This document shows positions 8,980 to 20,604 of a DNA stretch of 64,000 nucleotides, piece after piece. The position numbers and the translations under genes were made by a program. Below the pieces are notes generated by a model that ran no database searches, was not told the DNA's origin, and saw only the letters and a program-made list of their open reading frames with translations. This DNA is from Neocallimastix lanati (nom. inval.) (lineage: Eukaryota; Neocallimastigomycota; Neocallimastigomycetes; Neocallimastigales; Neocallimastigaceae). Positions within the stretch are counted from its first letter, which is position 1; every line of letters begins with the position of its first letter. Location of the stretch: assembly GCA_016946835.1 (NCBI GenBank), contig JACVTC010000002.1:869501-933500 (forward strand), given 5' to 3'.

Positions 8980-10313
8980 ATGTCATGGAATGATTTCTTT
9001 ATTAAAAATTAAAAATTAATTAATCATATATTAAATCAGTTGAAAACAACGTATTACACTCCACCCTTGGAAGATATATTTGCTATTTTTAAGTATATAC
9101 CATTGGAGAAAGTTTAAAGTGGTGATGATTGGTGATGAACCCTACCAAAATCATGTGATATAAGTGATATTGCATTTGCAACACGAAATTCCACTCCTCC
9201 TCTACTATTAAAATATATATTTTAAAAATATGAAAAGTACGGTAACTTTTTTTAAACGACTAATAAATTAGCATTTAGGTCGATGGCTTGATAATGGAAT
9301 ATTTATATGTAATTTTTGTTTTACCCGTCCTGTAGTCCATACTATTCCTTTTCATTATTACTTTCTATGGGAATGTAAAATGTTCCTTATGGAGCGGATT
9401 ACAATTACAAAAAAAACAAAAACAACACTATCAATAATAATACTCAAATGAAATTTATTTTAAAAAAAATCTTTTATTAATCTCTTTATTATAAAAATTC
9501 TTTTTATTAGTTATTAACTGCAAAATAGTTAATAACAACTAGATTTTTTTAATAGAATAATTTTATATGTATTTATATTTTTTTCTTAATTATATTGTAA
9601 TATACTATTTCTATTTATTTAAACATATATTCAACATAAAATAAACAAAAACTAATCTAAAATTAAATAAAGTTATAAAAAACTAAAACTAATTCAATAA
9701 GCTTTTTATTCAATTTGTTTTGATTCAAATTGAATAAGTTCTTATTTATTATTTATTTATTATTCTTTTATTATTAATACTATTAATTATATATTACTAT
9801 TTAATTTTTTATGATTATTAAACTAAACTAAAATTAAACTAAACTAAAATTAAACTAAACAAAAATTTAAGTTATTTAAAAATTAATCTTATATTTTTAA
9901 ATTTATATATTATAAAAAATATAAATTTATTATAAATTTTCATAAATCAATTAATTTCATAAATTAATATATTTTACATAATTTAATGCATTAGCATTAT
10001 TTTGCAAACGTGAATTACATTAAATAATTTAATATACAAAATAAATTAATTAATGTACTAAAGAAATTGATCATGTCTTTACAGGGAACCGTTCATTAAC
10101 AATTTAGTACAATATCTCTCTAATCATCATTCGTTGGTTTTCTTATTATTTGGCTCTAAAGCCATTTCTTTACGTAAATTAATTAATGAAATAAATTCTT
10201 CGGTAGTCGAAGTTCTTCATCCAATCAATGAATATACTAAATTTAAAAAGTCAAAATGCTTTTGTAAAGCAAGAGAGCTTGCTGGTGAAATTGGTTTTAC
10301 TTTTGAATGGTAA
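8980..10313 (+). pseudogene. Uracil-DNA glycosylase (family 1-like) pseudogene, split by a solo LTR
   Basis: Would remove uracil from DNA. The start codon is at 8980 (MSWNDFF). Then come YYTPPLEDIFAIFKYIPLEK, VVMIGDEPYQNHV (active-site block, usually GQDPY), SDIAFATRNSTPPLLLKYIF (the usual LAFS...PPSLKNIF), NGIFICNFCFT (the usual QGVLLLN..LTV), WEPFINNLVQYLS across the LTR insertion, then LVFLLFGSKA, VVEVLHPINE and the end GEIGFTFEW with stop 10311-10313. The catalytic Asp of GQDPY appears as Glu and the HPSP serine as Ile. There is a stop at codon 11, and there are frameshifts near 9115 and 9160. The solo LTR 9374-10083 interrupts it. A family-1 glycosylase is a common gene of poxviruses and mimiviruses. 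The order of motifs makes the family call strong. Confidence 0.82.
9374..10083 (-). mobile_element. Solo LTR inside the glycosylase pseudogene
   Basis: 710 bp, starting TGTAAAATGTTCC and ending GTCTTTACA, flanked by the perfect 5-bp duplication GGGAA (9369-9373 and 10084-10088). Related to the LTRs at 11079-11826 and 16621-17332 and more distantly to element 1. An ATTTATA (TATAAAT in minus sense) lies in the corresponding place, so the promoter direction is minus. Removing it restores the glycosylase frame at the insertion point. Confidence 0.93.
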
Positions 10314-10868
10314 AATAGTGAAAATATTTGTATATATATATTTTTTTTAATTTATTAATAATATTTTATAAAAAACATATGCATAAATTAAAAAATAATT
10401 AATAATAAATTTAATAATAAAAATATTTTTTTAAAAAGCAAAAAACCAAAAAAAAATTATATATATATGTATAAATATTAAAAAAAATTTTTTGTGTTAG
10501 TAATTTTTTAAAATTTTAAAATAACCAATTAAAAAATTATAATTTCTTTGTATATATATTTTTTTTATTATAACTCAAAAATATTAAAAATTATTTTAAT
10601 AATCATAAATTAAAGGTATTATATATGAGTCATACATTTATAAATTGATATTCCTATATTTCATATTTAAAAATTAAAAAATAGAAAGTAAAAATATTTA
10701 TTTATTCATAATATTAAACATTTATTTATATATTCGTAAATAGTGTATTCTTAAATTTTTTATAAATTCATTTTATAAAAATAAATATTTTAAATAAAAT
10801 AGTAATGGAAAATATTTATATTTTATATATACGTATATTAAGTAATTAAATTTATAAAAAAATTTATT
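10314..10868. other. AT-rich spacer upstream of the capping enzyme pseudogene
   Basis: Very AT-rich with repeated TATATA stretches and no coding motif. It may have held the promoter of the downstream gene. Confidence 0.5.
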
Positions 10869-13215
10869 ATGAATTCATTTATACCATCTAATAATTATTC
10901 GTCATTAGAAAACAAAACAGTTTATTTGATATTTTAGAATATATATATGTACAAATAAACATTATTAAAAGTAATTCTTTTTTCAATGATAAAATTTATA
11001 ATTTTGAATTAGAATTTAGACTTCATAGAAAATATGTAAATATTGATTTAAAAGATTTTCTTAATGATAATTCTTGTCATATAAAGAGTTTAGAAGAAAC
11101 AGATTACAAATAACAAAATACATAAAACAATTTAAAACACGTAATAAAAAAATCTTTTTTAATAAATAATCTTTTATTAATTTTTAAAAATAAATCTATT
11201 ATTGTTATTAACTAGTTAATAGTCAATAACTAATACATCGATTTAAATAATGAATTTTTCATGTATTTATATTTTTTCATGATTACATTTTAATATATCA
11301 AACCTATTTAATATTCATATATTACTATTTATTTATAAACAAAATATTTATTAATAATTTTATTAAATAATAATTAACTAAAACTAAACAATAATTAATT
11401 CAATAAATTTTCAACTTATTTACTATAATAATTAAATTCAATAAAAACTCTTTTATTAGATATTTATTATATAAATATTATTAATACTAATGTTTATATA
11501 TTTACAATTCAAAACTATTTTTGTAAACTATTTAAACTAATTTTAACTATTTAAAACTATTCCGAAATTAATTTTAAAGTATTTTAAACTAACTAAACTA
11601 AATTAACTAAATTAAATAAAATAACTAAATTAAATAAACTAAATTAACTAACTTAAATAAATTATTTTTTATTATCCAAAATTATTTAAATAATAATTTA
11701 TCCTTTATGAAAAGTTTACATAAATTTATAATTAATTTTCATATACGTAAATCATAAATTTATGTAATTTTATTACATTAATTAATTATGTAATAATTAA
11801 TTATTAAAAATTTTATTAAATCTACAATATTTGCCAAACAAAGGCAGATTTTCATATGGTATTAGATTGTGAATACCTCGATGGTATATTCATTCTGTTT
11901 GACTTAATTTATTATAATGATGAATATTTGAGACATAAATCTTATTCCTATCGAATACATATTCTGATTGCTATAAACTTTGAAGAATTCAATAACAAAA
12001 TAATTAAAAAAAAAAAATATTACTAAATGTTCCTCTTTTTCCGAATTACAAAATTTCATAATTTCGTTTAATAAATTTGACATTCCATCTATACCAAACG
12101 ACGGTATCATTATTACAAATGGACAATCATCCTATTACGACAATGTAAAAGTTTGTAAAATTTAAACTAGAAATACAGTAGATCTACGATTTAATGGAAG
12201 ATACTTTTATGCTCGATATCATTTAATTAAAAAATCAACTGTAAATTTACCATTTTCAGAATATAAAGTAGTGTGTCTACGCTATCATCAACATAAAAAA
12301 TTTTATTCAACAAGAAATATTAAAGATATTCCAGAGAGAAAAAAGTCCCATGAAATTAATTTAGATAACAATTTATTTGTTAAAGATCGGAAAGACAAAT
12401 ATACTTCTAATAGCATAAATACCTTTAATAGTATACTAATTGCTTCCTACCAAAAAGTAAATCTTCAAATATTTACACCTTCTTCAACTGTTTTAACGCG
12501 TAAATATCGCAATATCATTAAGCAAAATATTCTTTGTAAATACTAAGGTAAGCTATTAGATATAGAAACGGGAAATGGAGGTGATCTTCACAAGTGGAAA
12601 AATTTTCCGCAAAATTGTTTGTGTTGAACCTGATCATGAAAAAATAAAAGTTTTGAAGGAACGTATTTCTAAATCCGAAATTCGTAATCGTATCTCAATA
12701 CTTCAAAATACCATCCAGAATGTAGAATTAAAAAATTATTTGATGATGTTACTTGCTTTTTCGCTCTAAATGATTTTACCTACCCTAATATTTCCAGGAT
12801 GCTCAGTAATATTGCTAAAAATATAAATGGAATTTTTTGTTTAGTATTTTTTGATTACAATTTATTTACCAACAATATTGATTCATCCTCTATCACATAT
12901 AAACAATGTAACCAACCAGAAATTAACCAATTTAATGATATAATAGACAAGACGTCACATATTTATTCATTAAGTTAGCTCAGATATGCTCATTCAGAAT
13001 GCAATAATAATATATATATCAATATTACAGATTCTTATGTCATTAATCATTATGAATGTGTTATTAATTGTACATGAGTTAAAGAAATATTTATAAAGTA
13101 TGAATTTAAACTTTTAAATGAATATAATGTTGATCTTTTTCCATTTTTTGATTGGTCACAAATTTCATATACTTTAAAGACTTGTTATAAGAATATTTAT
13201 TATAAAATTTATTAA
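10869..13215 (+). pseudogene. mRNA capping enzyme (triphosphatase-guanylyltransferase-methyltransferase) pseudogene
   Basis: Three-activity capping enzyme of the large-DNA-virus type, badly broken. The ATG at 10869 is followed, after a frame change, by NFELEFRLHRKYVNIDLKDF (about 11001-11060), which has the ELEFR glutamate strand of tunnel-type RNA triphosphatases. After an LTR, 11850-11960 reads VLDCEYLDGIFILFDLIYYN (guanylyltransferase motifs III/IIIa). Then come NDGIIITNG (motif IV) and NTVDLRF (motif V). From 12546 the methyltransferase follows, with GKLLDIETGNGGDLHKW (SAM-binding), a shifted KIVCVEPDHEKIKVLKERI, and C-terminal ITDSYVINHYECVIN. Stop codons and frameshifts occur throughout. 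Most of the triphosphatase and the lysine motif of the guanylyltransferase are missing at the LTR. The fused order matches asfarvirus/mimivirus enzymes and also yeast linear-plasmid capping proteins. The stop is at 13213-13215. Confidence 0.8.
11079..11826 (-). mobile_element. Solo LTR at a deletion in the capping enzyme pseudogene
   Basis: Similar over most of its length to the solo LTR at 16621-17332 (shared AGAAACAGATTACAAATAACAAAA near the start, and the same tail ending TTTTATTAAATCTACA). Unlike the other solo LTRs, I find no matching 5-bp duplication: the right flank is ATATT and it does not occur at the left flank. The exact left end is uncertain (11075-11082). Several hundred codons of the host gene are missing at this site. 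Confidence 0.8.
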
Positions 13216-13302
13216 TAAAAGATTTGTTATAAAAATATTTATTATAAAATTTATTAATAAAAGATTTTTTATAAAAATAATTATTATAAAATATATTAAT
13301 GT
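13177..13302. repeat. Three copies of a 42-bp tandem repeat
   Basis: Units start at 13177, 13219 and 13261 (AAGA-TTGTTATAA-AATA...TTATTAAT). The first unit overlaps the last codons of the capping enzyme pseudogene, which suggests that the repeat arose by duplication of the gene's 3' end. Confidence 0.8.
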
Positions 13303-13654
13303 TACAATTTGAATGAATAAAATTGATTTTAATTATTATTATTAGTATTTTTATTATTATTTTTTACTAATTTACTGATTGTGATTTTCGTTACATAGTC
13401 CTCCTCTATAGGATTCGGATGCCAGACAAATCTCAACATCAGGTCAGACTATACTAAGAAGATTTTATTTATTTATTTATTTATTTATTTATTATAAAAA
13501 TTTAATATTATTCCGAGGTGTAATATTTCTTATAAATGATAATAAAAATACATGTATATTAATAAAATTATATTGATATTAATAAACAATAGAAACAAAG
13601 GTTTTCTCTTCTTCTTCTTTCCTTTTCTTCATTTGATAAAGGACTATGGAACTT
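13303..13654. other. AT-rich interval with a (TTTA)n run
   Basis: Contains ATTTATTTATTTATT around 13466-13492 and a slightly less AT-rich patch at 13380-13450 (TAGTCCTCCTCTATAGGATT). No gene is recognised. Confidence 0.5.
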
Positions 13655-14290
13655 AGGATTAGTAAATTTCATTTTGTGGTTTGGTTTCCTGTTGTTACTT
13701 CCGTTGTTATTGTTATTTGTTTGTTTTGGTTATTGAAGAATTGCTTATGAGTTGATAGAAGACTATCGATTCTAGGAAAAATAATTTGTATATCAGAAAG
13801 AGATAAAGATCCAGGGAACATTTCTAATATGCGAGTAGCAATTTGTTCGTTTAATCCATCCAAGAAAGCGTCCATCTTTGCCTCTTTATTCCAGGATGAT
13901 TTATCAGCATATTTATTGAATTCCGAAATATAGTTTCTTTCATTTCCAAGACGTAATTGTTAAATGGTTCTTAATTTCTGGTTTGCAGTAAAGGTTGAGT
14001 CATAACTCCCAAAGTTTGTTTTATATTTTTCAATAAAAGAGTCGTAATCATTAAGGCATTAGTTGCTATTTTCAATAAGTGTAACGGCCTAAATCATCGA
14101 CGAACCATAGAGTCTGGAGATGATATAAGCGACCTTTAATGGGTCTTCAGAGAATCTTTCAGGATAAAGCATGAGCTTCATCCTGGCTAAAAATCCTTAA
14201 CAATATCGACGATCCCCTTGGAACCCATCTTTATAGGTGGCGCTAGCATTGATAAAGTTATCTTCTTTCAATGTTGTATTAAAACTGATT
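13655..14290 (-). pseudogene. Degraded retrotransposon gag
   Basis: Minus-strand fragments read like a Ty3-type gag. In the order of the protein: a region with MKLMLYPERFSEDPLK, then KYKTNFGSYDSTFTANQKL, then the open stretch 13669-13875 with MDAFLDGLNEQIATRILEMF ending in a polar tail. These resemble the gag domain pattern of element 1 (WxxFxxRxKLxL...D...FGDxDxxxxAxxKLxxIRQ). There are several stops and frame changes, and no protease or pol follows, so this is a truncated relic. Confidence 0.65.
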
Positions 14291-15807
14291 ATTGTATAAT
14301 AATTTTTTAATTTCTTTGAATATTTTAATTAAGCCAGCTAAAAGGAAAAGTTGAATTTCAGAAAGTATTATTTTTATAATTGCTGGAATAATGTTAATTT
14401 TCATTAAATGGACTTATTCTGAATATTGATGGATTATTTAAGGTAATTTAAAGTTTCACTTTTATTCCTTACAACTTAAAAACAACCGACAAAAGCTACT
14501 AACTAGAGGTATATACTAGAATTCAAAATAAAAAACAATACTCTATATTTTAATGACCTACCTCCAGCCTTTTGGTGACTGAATTTCATTATTCGCCAGA
14601 GCTTATATAGATATTTAACTCTGATATCGTATATTGCGTGTTTTCTGTAACACTAACAATCCTTCCCTTCAATAAAGCATGCTATTCACACTCTCCTACT
14701 TTTACTAATAACTTAATAATTAACAGCTATGGTTTCTCACCAGCGGAAACCAGTTAATAACCACTGAAACTATGTATATGAGCTCTACGCTCCTAGTATA
14801 TTTTATTGAATCACCTTAAAATATTTAGTAATAATTAATTACAAAAAATATTAAAAATTATTTTTACTTTTAATAATTCCTCTATTTCAACTGTTGTTCT
14901 TTCAATTTATCAATTTACTCGAACTGAATGAAGGACTTATGTCTAGCGAGGGCCAATGTGAAACTTGAGAAAAGTAAAAAAAAAATAAAAAATAAAAAAA
15001 TAAGGATCAAATAATTTGATATTTTATTTTAAGGTAGATTACAAAAATAATGGTGGATTTATAAAATTTATTAATAATAGATTTATTATATAAAATATTT
15101 ATAAGACATTAATAAAATTTAGTATAAATTATTGATAAAAATTAATTAAGAAAAGTGGACAGGTTACGATTTACAATAGTTATTGTAAATCATAGATAAT
15201 AAATATAATAAAAAAAGTATATAATTTATTTAACAATCATTTAAATAAATTTACTTATTACACAATATTATTTATAATTTTTAAAATATAAAATTTGTAT
15301 TTATTAAAAACCTTTATTTCATTTATAATAATAAATACACAACTAAAATATTTAGTTGAATATTCTTAAAAAGAAATTTAAAAAGTAACTTATTTTTTTT
15401 TATATATTCTTTTTTGAATGATTATTTATTTATAAAGATAAATTAGTGTTAATATAAGTAATTAATTATAATTAATTATTATTTGTATTATTACTTGTCA
15501 TCTTCTAATTGTCTAATTCATAATTTAAGATTAAACAAAATTTAATTTCTAATCTAAAAACTATTAAAAGTTATTAAAGTAATTATTAAATATATAAAAT
15601 AATTAATTAAAAGCTATTAGTAATCAATAACTATTTACTACTAATAGACTATTAATTATTTATAATTAATTATTTACTAATTATCTCTTATTAATTAATA
15701 TTAATTAATTTTCTAATTATTCAATAAAAATAATTATTTCAAAAAACATATTTAATTAGATGACTCTAGATGACTCATCTAATTAATAATAATTATTATT
15801 TTATAAG
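14291..15807. other. Interval without a recognised gene
   Basis: 14500-14960 is less AT-rich than its surroundings (for example TTTCTCACCAGCGGAAACC near 14732) and probably is the leader or LTR remnant of the gag relic. I could not find a matching second repeat. 14961-15807 is AT-rich with nothing recognisable. Confidence 0.4.
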
Positions 15808-16509
15808 TGTAAAGATGTGATTATCCCAATCACATTTTAAATTAAAAATTTTTCTTGTGTAATTCAAAAATGTAAATTATTCTTTGATTTATAAAATAAT
15901 AAACAAAGTAAATAAATCATATGAACTAAATTTTTGAATTATATTCTTTAAGCCACAAGATAAATTTTTAATGTAATATTTTTATAAAATTTAATTCTGA
16001 GAAAATTATTGTTGTAAAATAATTTAAATGAATTAATTAAAGTTTAAAACAAAATAAATTAATAATTTATTTTGTGAAAATTAAGTTTCAAAATTTAATC
16101 ATGACTCCTTTAACATTGTTTTTAAATCGAAAATAAATAAAGACTTTACTTATAATATTAAAATAATAAATAGATAATAAATGTACTTAATTTTAATTAT
16201 TTAGTATTTAGTTTAATTAATAATTATATTTTTCTAAATTTAGCTATAGTTTATAAATTTATTATTTAATAAAATTCATTAGGATAGTTTTATATTAAAA
16301 TATATGTAATTTAAATAAAATAATATATTATCAATGTATTTAGGAAAAGTATAAATAGAAGATACTTTTCACATTTTTTCTCGATGTAATTGTTATTTTA
16401 ACGAATAACTATTAAATATTAATAAAATATATTTTAATAAAAAATTTTTTAATAAAATAAAATTTATTGTATTTTGTTATTGTAATCTATTTTTGTGTTT
16501 TCTTTTACA
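15808..16509 (+). mobile_element. Solo LTR with target duplication ATAAG
   Basis: 702 bp beginning TGTAAAGATGTGATTATCCC and ending TTCTTTTACA, with ATAAG on both sides (15803-15807 and 16510-16514). A TATAAATAG box at 16350-16358 gives the promoter direction as plus. The first 280 bp or so are the reverse complement of 32221-32498, the LTR next to a degraded integrase, so both belong to one family. Confidence 0.9.
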
Positions 16510-16620
16510 ATAAGTAATAAGGTTTATAAATAATAGCTTTTATTATTTAACTTTAAATATTATTATTCGATATTCTTAATAAAAGTAATTAAAAATATAT
16601 ATTTTAATTAGTATAATTAT

Positions 16621-17332
16621 TGTAAAATGTTCTAATAGAAACAGATTACAAATAACAAAATTTTAACACTAAAATTAAAAGAACACGTAATAAAAATTTG
16701 CTTTTTAAATAAAATAATCTTTATTAATTAAGAAAACAAATCACTTAATGTTATTATCTAGTTGATAATCAATAATACATCAATTTAATTAATGAAAATT
16801 ACATGTATTTATATTTTTTCATGATTTTATTATAATATATTATTTCTATCTAATTTACATATATTATTATTTATTTATAAACAAAATATTTACTAATAAT
16901 TTTATTAAATAATAATTAACTAAAACTAAACAATAATTAACTCAATAAGCTTTAAATTTATTTACAATAATAATTAAATTCAATAAAAACTCATTTATTA
17001 TATATTTATTATATAAATATTACTAATACTAATATTTAAATATTTACGATTCAAAACTATTTTTATAAACTATTTAACCAATTTTAACTATTTAATACTA
17101 CTCCAAAATTAATTTTAAAGTATTTCAAACTAACTAAACTAAATTAACTAACTTAAATAAATTATTTAAATTAAATTTATTATCCAAAATTATTTAAATA
17201 ATAATTTATCCTTTATGAAAAGTTTACATAAATTTATAATTAATTTTCATACATGTAAATCATAAATTTATGTAATTTTATTACATTAATTAATTATTAC
17301 ATAATTATTAAAGATTTTATTAAATCTTTACA
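16621..17332 (-). mobile_element. Solo LTR with target duplication ATTAT
   Basis: 712 bp beginning TGTAAAATGTTCTAATAG and ending AAATCTTTACA, flanked by ATTAT (16616-16620 and 17333-17337). Same family as the LTRs at 9374-10083 and 11079-11826. The promoter motif ATTTATA (TATAAAT on minus) is present near 16808. Confidence 0.92.
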
Positions 17333-17337
17333 ATTAT

Positions 17338-18659
17338 TATTATTAGTATTAATTATGAAAATATTAAAATTTATTTATTAACAAAAATCCTTAAAATTTG
17401 AATATCTTACGATCTAGAGCTCGCAGAGGTCGTAAGACATCAAAATTGCAGGTATTAATGATACCAATTTTAGCACGCCAAAACTGTTACTAATTAGCCA
17501 TTAAAATTAAAAGTATATTAGTTTAATATCGTTTATTAAAAATTATAGTTTAATTTTACTAAATACTTTTGAAGATTTGTAGTTTTAGTAAAATTTTACT
17601 ATTTATTTATAAAGATTAATAGGTATAGTAAAGATTTTCTAATTACTAATTACCTTTAAGAAGTAATATTATAATAATATATTTTTTAATAAAAGTAAAT
17701 ATTATAAATTAATTTTTTATTAAGTTATTTAATTATTTACTTTTAAATAATTTTATTTTTTACTATAAATAGAAGATCTTGGCTTATCAGTTTGGCTGGA
17801 AACTAAGTACCATCCTTTATTAATTTAAAACTCGATCCCTTTTTTTCCAAAATTTAATTAATTATAGAATAGGTAATAATATTAATTTTAAATTCGAAAT
17901 GTTTTACCAAATTTTAACTTCTTTAATTAATACTTATTGATTATATAATTAATCTTTAATTACACAAAATATATCATATTTAGATTTAATATAATGATAT
18001 AATTGTTTGGTTAGGACTTTTAAGTAGACAAATAATATATCTTTTTAAATATAAACTCCTACTTTAAATAATTATTAAATATAGGATTATAAAATATCCC
18101 CTAACTATGTGATAAAATACGAAGTTCAGGTTCGGTTCTTTTAAGGTTTGTTCTTTTAAATATATAAATTATTTGTTTATATAAAAATTATTTTATTTAT
18201 TTAGAAGAATTACATTTGCTTATCATTATTTAAAATATGAACTAATATTTATTCATAAAATTTATATTTATTTTCATAATTTGATCTCAAAAATTAATAT
18301 AATATACTATTTCTTATTTTTGGGCAAAGAACTAAAACTATTTCTTAAGTATTTTTCTCTTTTATAATTATTTACTATAATAAAGTTTTCCTATATAAAA
18401 GTATAAATATTAAATTTACTTTCATTAATGATTAAATTATATAATAAAAATATATAAATTAATTTCTAATATAAATACAATAAAAACTAGATTAATACAT
18501 AAATATATGATTTTACTACATTTCTTATCTAACCTAAATTTATTATTAATTAGAGTTTTTATTTCTATTTCATATCATATGAATCATATCATATATTGAT
18601 AATTTATTAATAAATAAATAAATATTTAATTAGTATTGACTTTATATTTTATTTTATGT
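17338..18659. other. AT-rich interval without a recognised gene
   Basis: Apart from a small GC-richer patch at 17405-17500 (CTTACGATCTAGAGCTCGCAG), which resembles the sequence next to the retrotransposon 3' LTRs at 2430 and 32510 and may be a remnant of such a junction, I see nothing recognisable. Confidence 0.4.
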
Positions 18660-18960
18660 TACAATGACGGTTATATTTCTTTAAATTAAAGTTACATTGA
18701 GTTTTGTATGACTTTTTGTTAAAAATATATCAAGCTTTTTAATTGCTTATAATTAATATTACATTGAGTTTTGTACTATTTTCTATTAAAGTTACATTGA
18801 GTTTTGTACTATTTTCTATTAAAGTTACATTGAGTTTTGTATTATTTTTATTAAAATTACGTTGAGTTTTGTACTATTTTCTATTAAAGTTACATTGAGT
18901 TTTATATTATTTTTATCAAAATTTCATTAAATTTTGTATTATTTTTTATTTTCGTTATAT
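18660..18960. repeat. Minisatellite of about 31-46 bp, unit containing TTACATTGAGTTTTGTA
   Basis: The motif AAAGTTACATTGAGTTTTGTA recurs at about 18688, 18757, 18792, 18827, 18858, 18890 and, degenerate, 18920, mostly spaced by 31-35 bases with TATTTTCTATT between. No coding potential. Confidence 0.75.
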
Positions 18961-19318
18961 TATAATTTTAATAAAATTCCATTTAATTAAAAATGGATTT
19001 TAAATTTTTTTATTTCTATATTAAGTTGTGTACTTCATTATTTTATTTGATTTATACTTTTGAATTTATTTAATAAATAGAGTATTTATTTTAAATAAAA
19101 AAAAAAGTTGTTTTAAGAAGTATATAAATACTCAAATATTTGCTATAGCTTTTCATTCATTAAAATAAAAATAAATTAAAATCAACCATATAGAGGTAAT
19201 TATAATAAATTCATATTTAAATACTTTTATATTTATTATTAAATTAATAATGTATCTACTAATAATTTTTTTTTCGTGAATAATTAATATTATAAGGTTT
19301 AAAAAAGCTTAAAAAAAT

Positions 19319-19842
19319 GAAGATTTTAAATATTGCTATTTGTATCGTATTCATCATTGGATATGTTTTTTCATATGAAATAAATATATTAAAAGAAAAT
19401 TATGAGTCAGTAAATATCACTATTACAAACGATATTTTCGATTCAATTGAAAAAACATATACGATATTTCTCAATTAAAAATTGAAAGGGATGTTGTTAG
19501 CTTTGAATTTGATACAAAAATAAAAAAAAATATTATCAATCTTTTAGACATAATACGTAAACCAAAAGGAAATCAAGTTAATTTTCCAGTATTAAACGTT
19601 TATATGGACAAGTTGAACAAAATGACAGAAGAATATCCCGTTGATGTAATAGTTGACACCAAAAATATATCAAAAAGATCAATTGAAGATGTGAAGCCGT
19701 TGCTTTAGCTGCTTTTGGTGCCTCATGTGTTACTTTACCAACATGTGCTATGGGAGGTCTTGCGTTTATGCTCGTTTACTGCTTGTGCTGCTACCAATTA
19801 AATTTTAATATCAAACAAAACTATTTCTCAAAAGTAAAAAGA
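19319..19842 (+). pseudogene. Small secreted or membrane protein gene, broken
   Basis: Unrecognised. The ATG at 19318-19320 begins MKILNIAICIVFIIGYVFSY, a typical signal peptide, followed by about 35 polar residues. The frame then ends at a TAA near 19477, but a neighbouring frame continues with a long polar segment (NQVNFPVLNVYMDKLNKMTE, then SKRSIEDVK containing a dibasic site). After another frame change it ends with a hydrophobic Ala/Gly/Cys-rich segment (FGASCVTLPTCAMGGLAFML). Upstream are TATAAATAC at about 19120 and a possible 5'-UTR intron from 19195 (GAGGTAATTA) to about 19293 (ATTATAAG). It looks like a precursor with signal peptide, propeptide and hydrophobic mature part, disabled by two frameshifts. 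No function is assigned. Confidence 0.45.
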
Positions 19843-20014
19843 ACATCCAATAAAAAATAAAAATATAAAAATAAATAAAATAAAAATGTAATAAAAAAAA
19901 TAAAAATATAATAAAAATATATAAAATAAAAATGTAATAAAAAAAATAAAAGTATAATAAAAGTAAATAAAATAAAAATGTAAAAAAAATAAAAATATAA
20001 TAAAAAAAATTAAC
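19843..20014. repeat. Low-complexity AAATAAAAATGTAATAAAA array
   Basis: Degenerate A-rich tandem array next to the left end of element 2. Reverse-strand ORFs rich in Phe/Leu/Tyr come only from this composition. Confidence 0.7.
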
Positions 20015-20019
20015 AATAT

Positions 20020-20604
20020 TGATAAACAAATTATAATAATAAATATAAAATGTTTATACTGAAAGTTGTCTTTTAGTTCTTAACGTTAGATAAGAAGTTT
20101 TTAACAACTTTTATTAATAAAAATTTATTTGTTTATTTTATTATATAAAAATAAACTTTTTATTAACACAAAACTATTTTTAATAAATAATTAAATAAAA
20201 TTAATTATTTTATATTTTAGTTATATTCTATAACTAAAAAAAATATATTTTTGTTTATGTATTTATTTTATTTATTATAAAATAACATACAACTGGACTT
20301 TTATTATTTATTTTCTCTTTTTCTTTTTTTTTAATAAAGTCTACTTTTCTAAATTATTTCTTAATTAAATTTTTATACTATAATTTTCATAATAATTTAA
20401 GTTTATAATATTAATATAATAATACAATAATAATTTATAAATAGTAATATCTAAAAATAATATAAATTAATTAATATAAAATAATATAAAATAAACTTTA
20501 AATACATTATTAAACCACATTAATTTCATTTCATACATTTGGTATACATTTTGTTTGTTTACATTTTCATAAAATTTATATAATTTTATAATAATTCTTT
20601 ATCA
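20020..20604 (-). repeat. 3' LTR of element 2
   Basis: 585-bp repeat, TG...CA ends, matching 25842-26434 except as noted for the whole element. Confidence 0.95.

Noticed and set aside
12575-12769. Independent 64-codon gene starting at 12575
   Set aside because: It is the frameshifted continuation of the methyltransferase part of the capping enzyme (VCVEPDHEKIKVL follows the SAM-binding motif just upstream in another frame).
19811-20029. Minus-strand ORFs of Phe/Tyr/Ile/Leu
   Set aside because: Low-complexity AAATAAAA array only.
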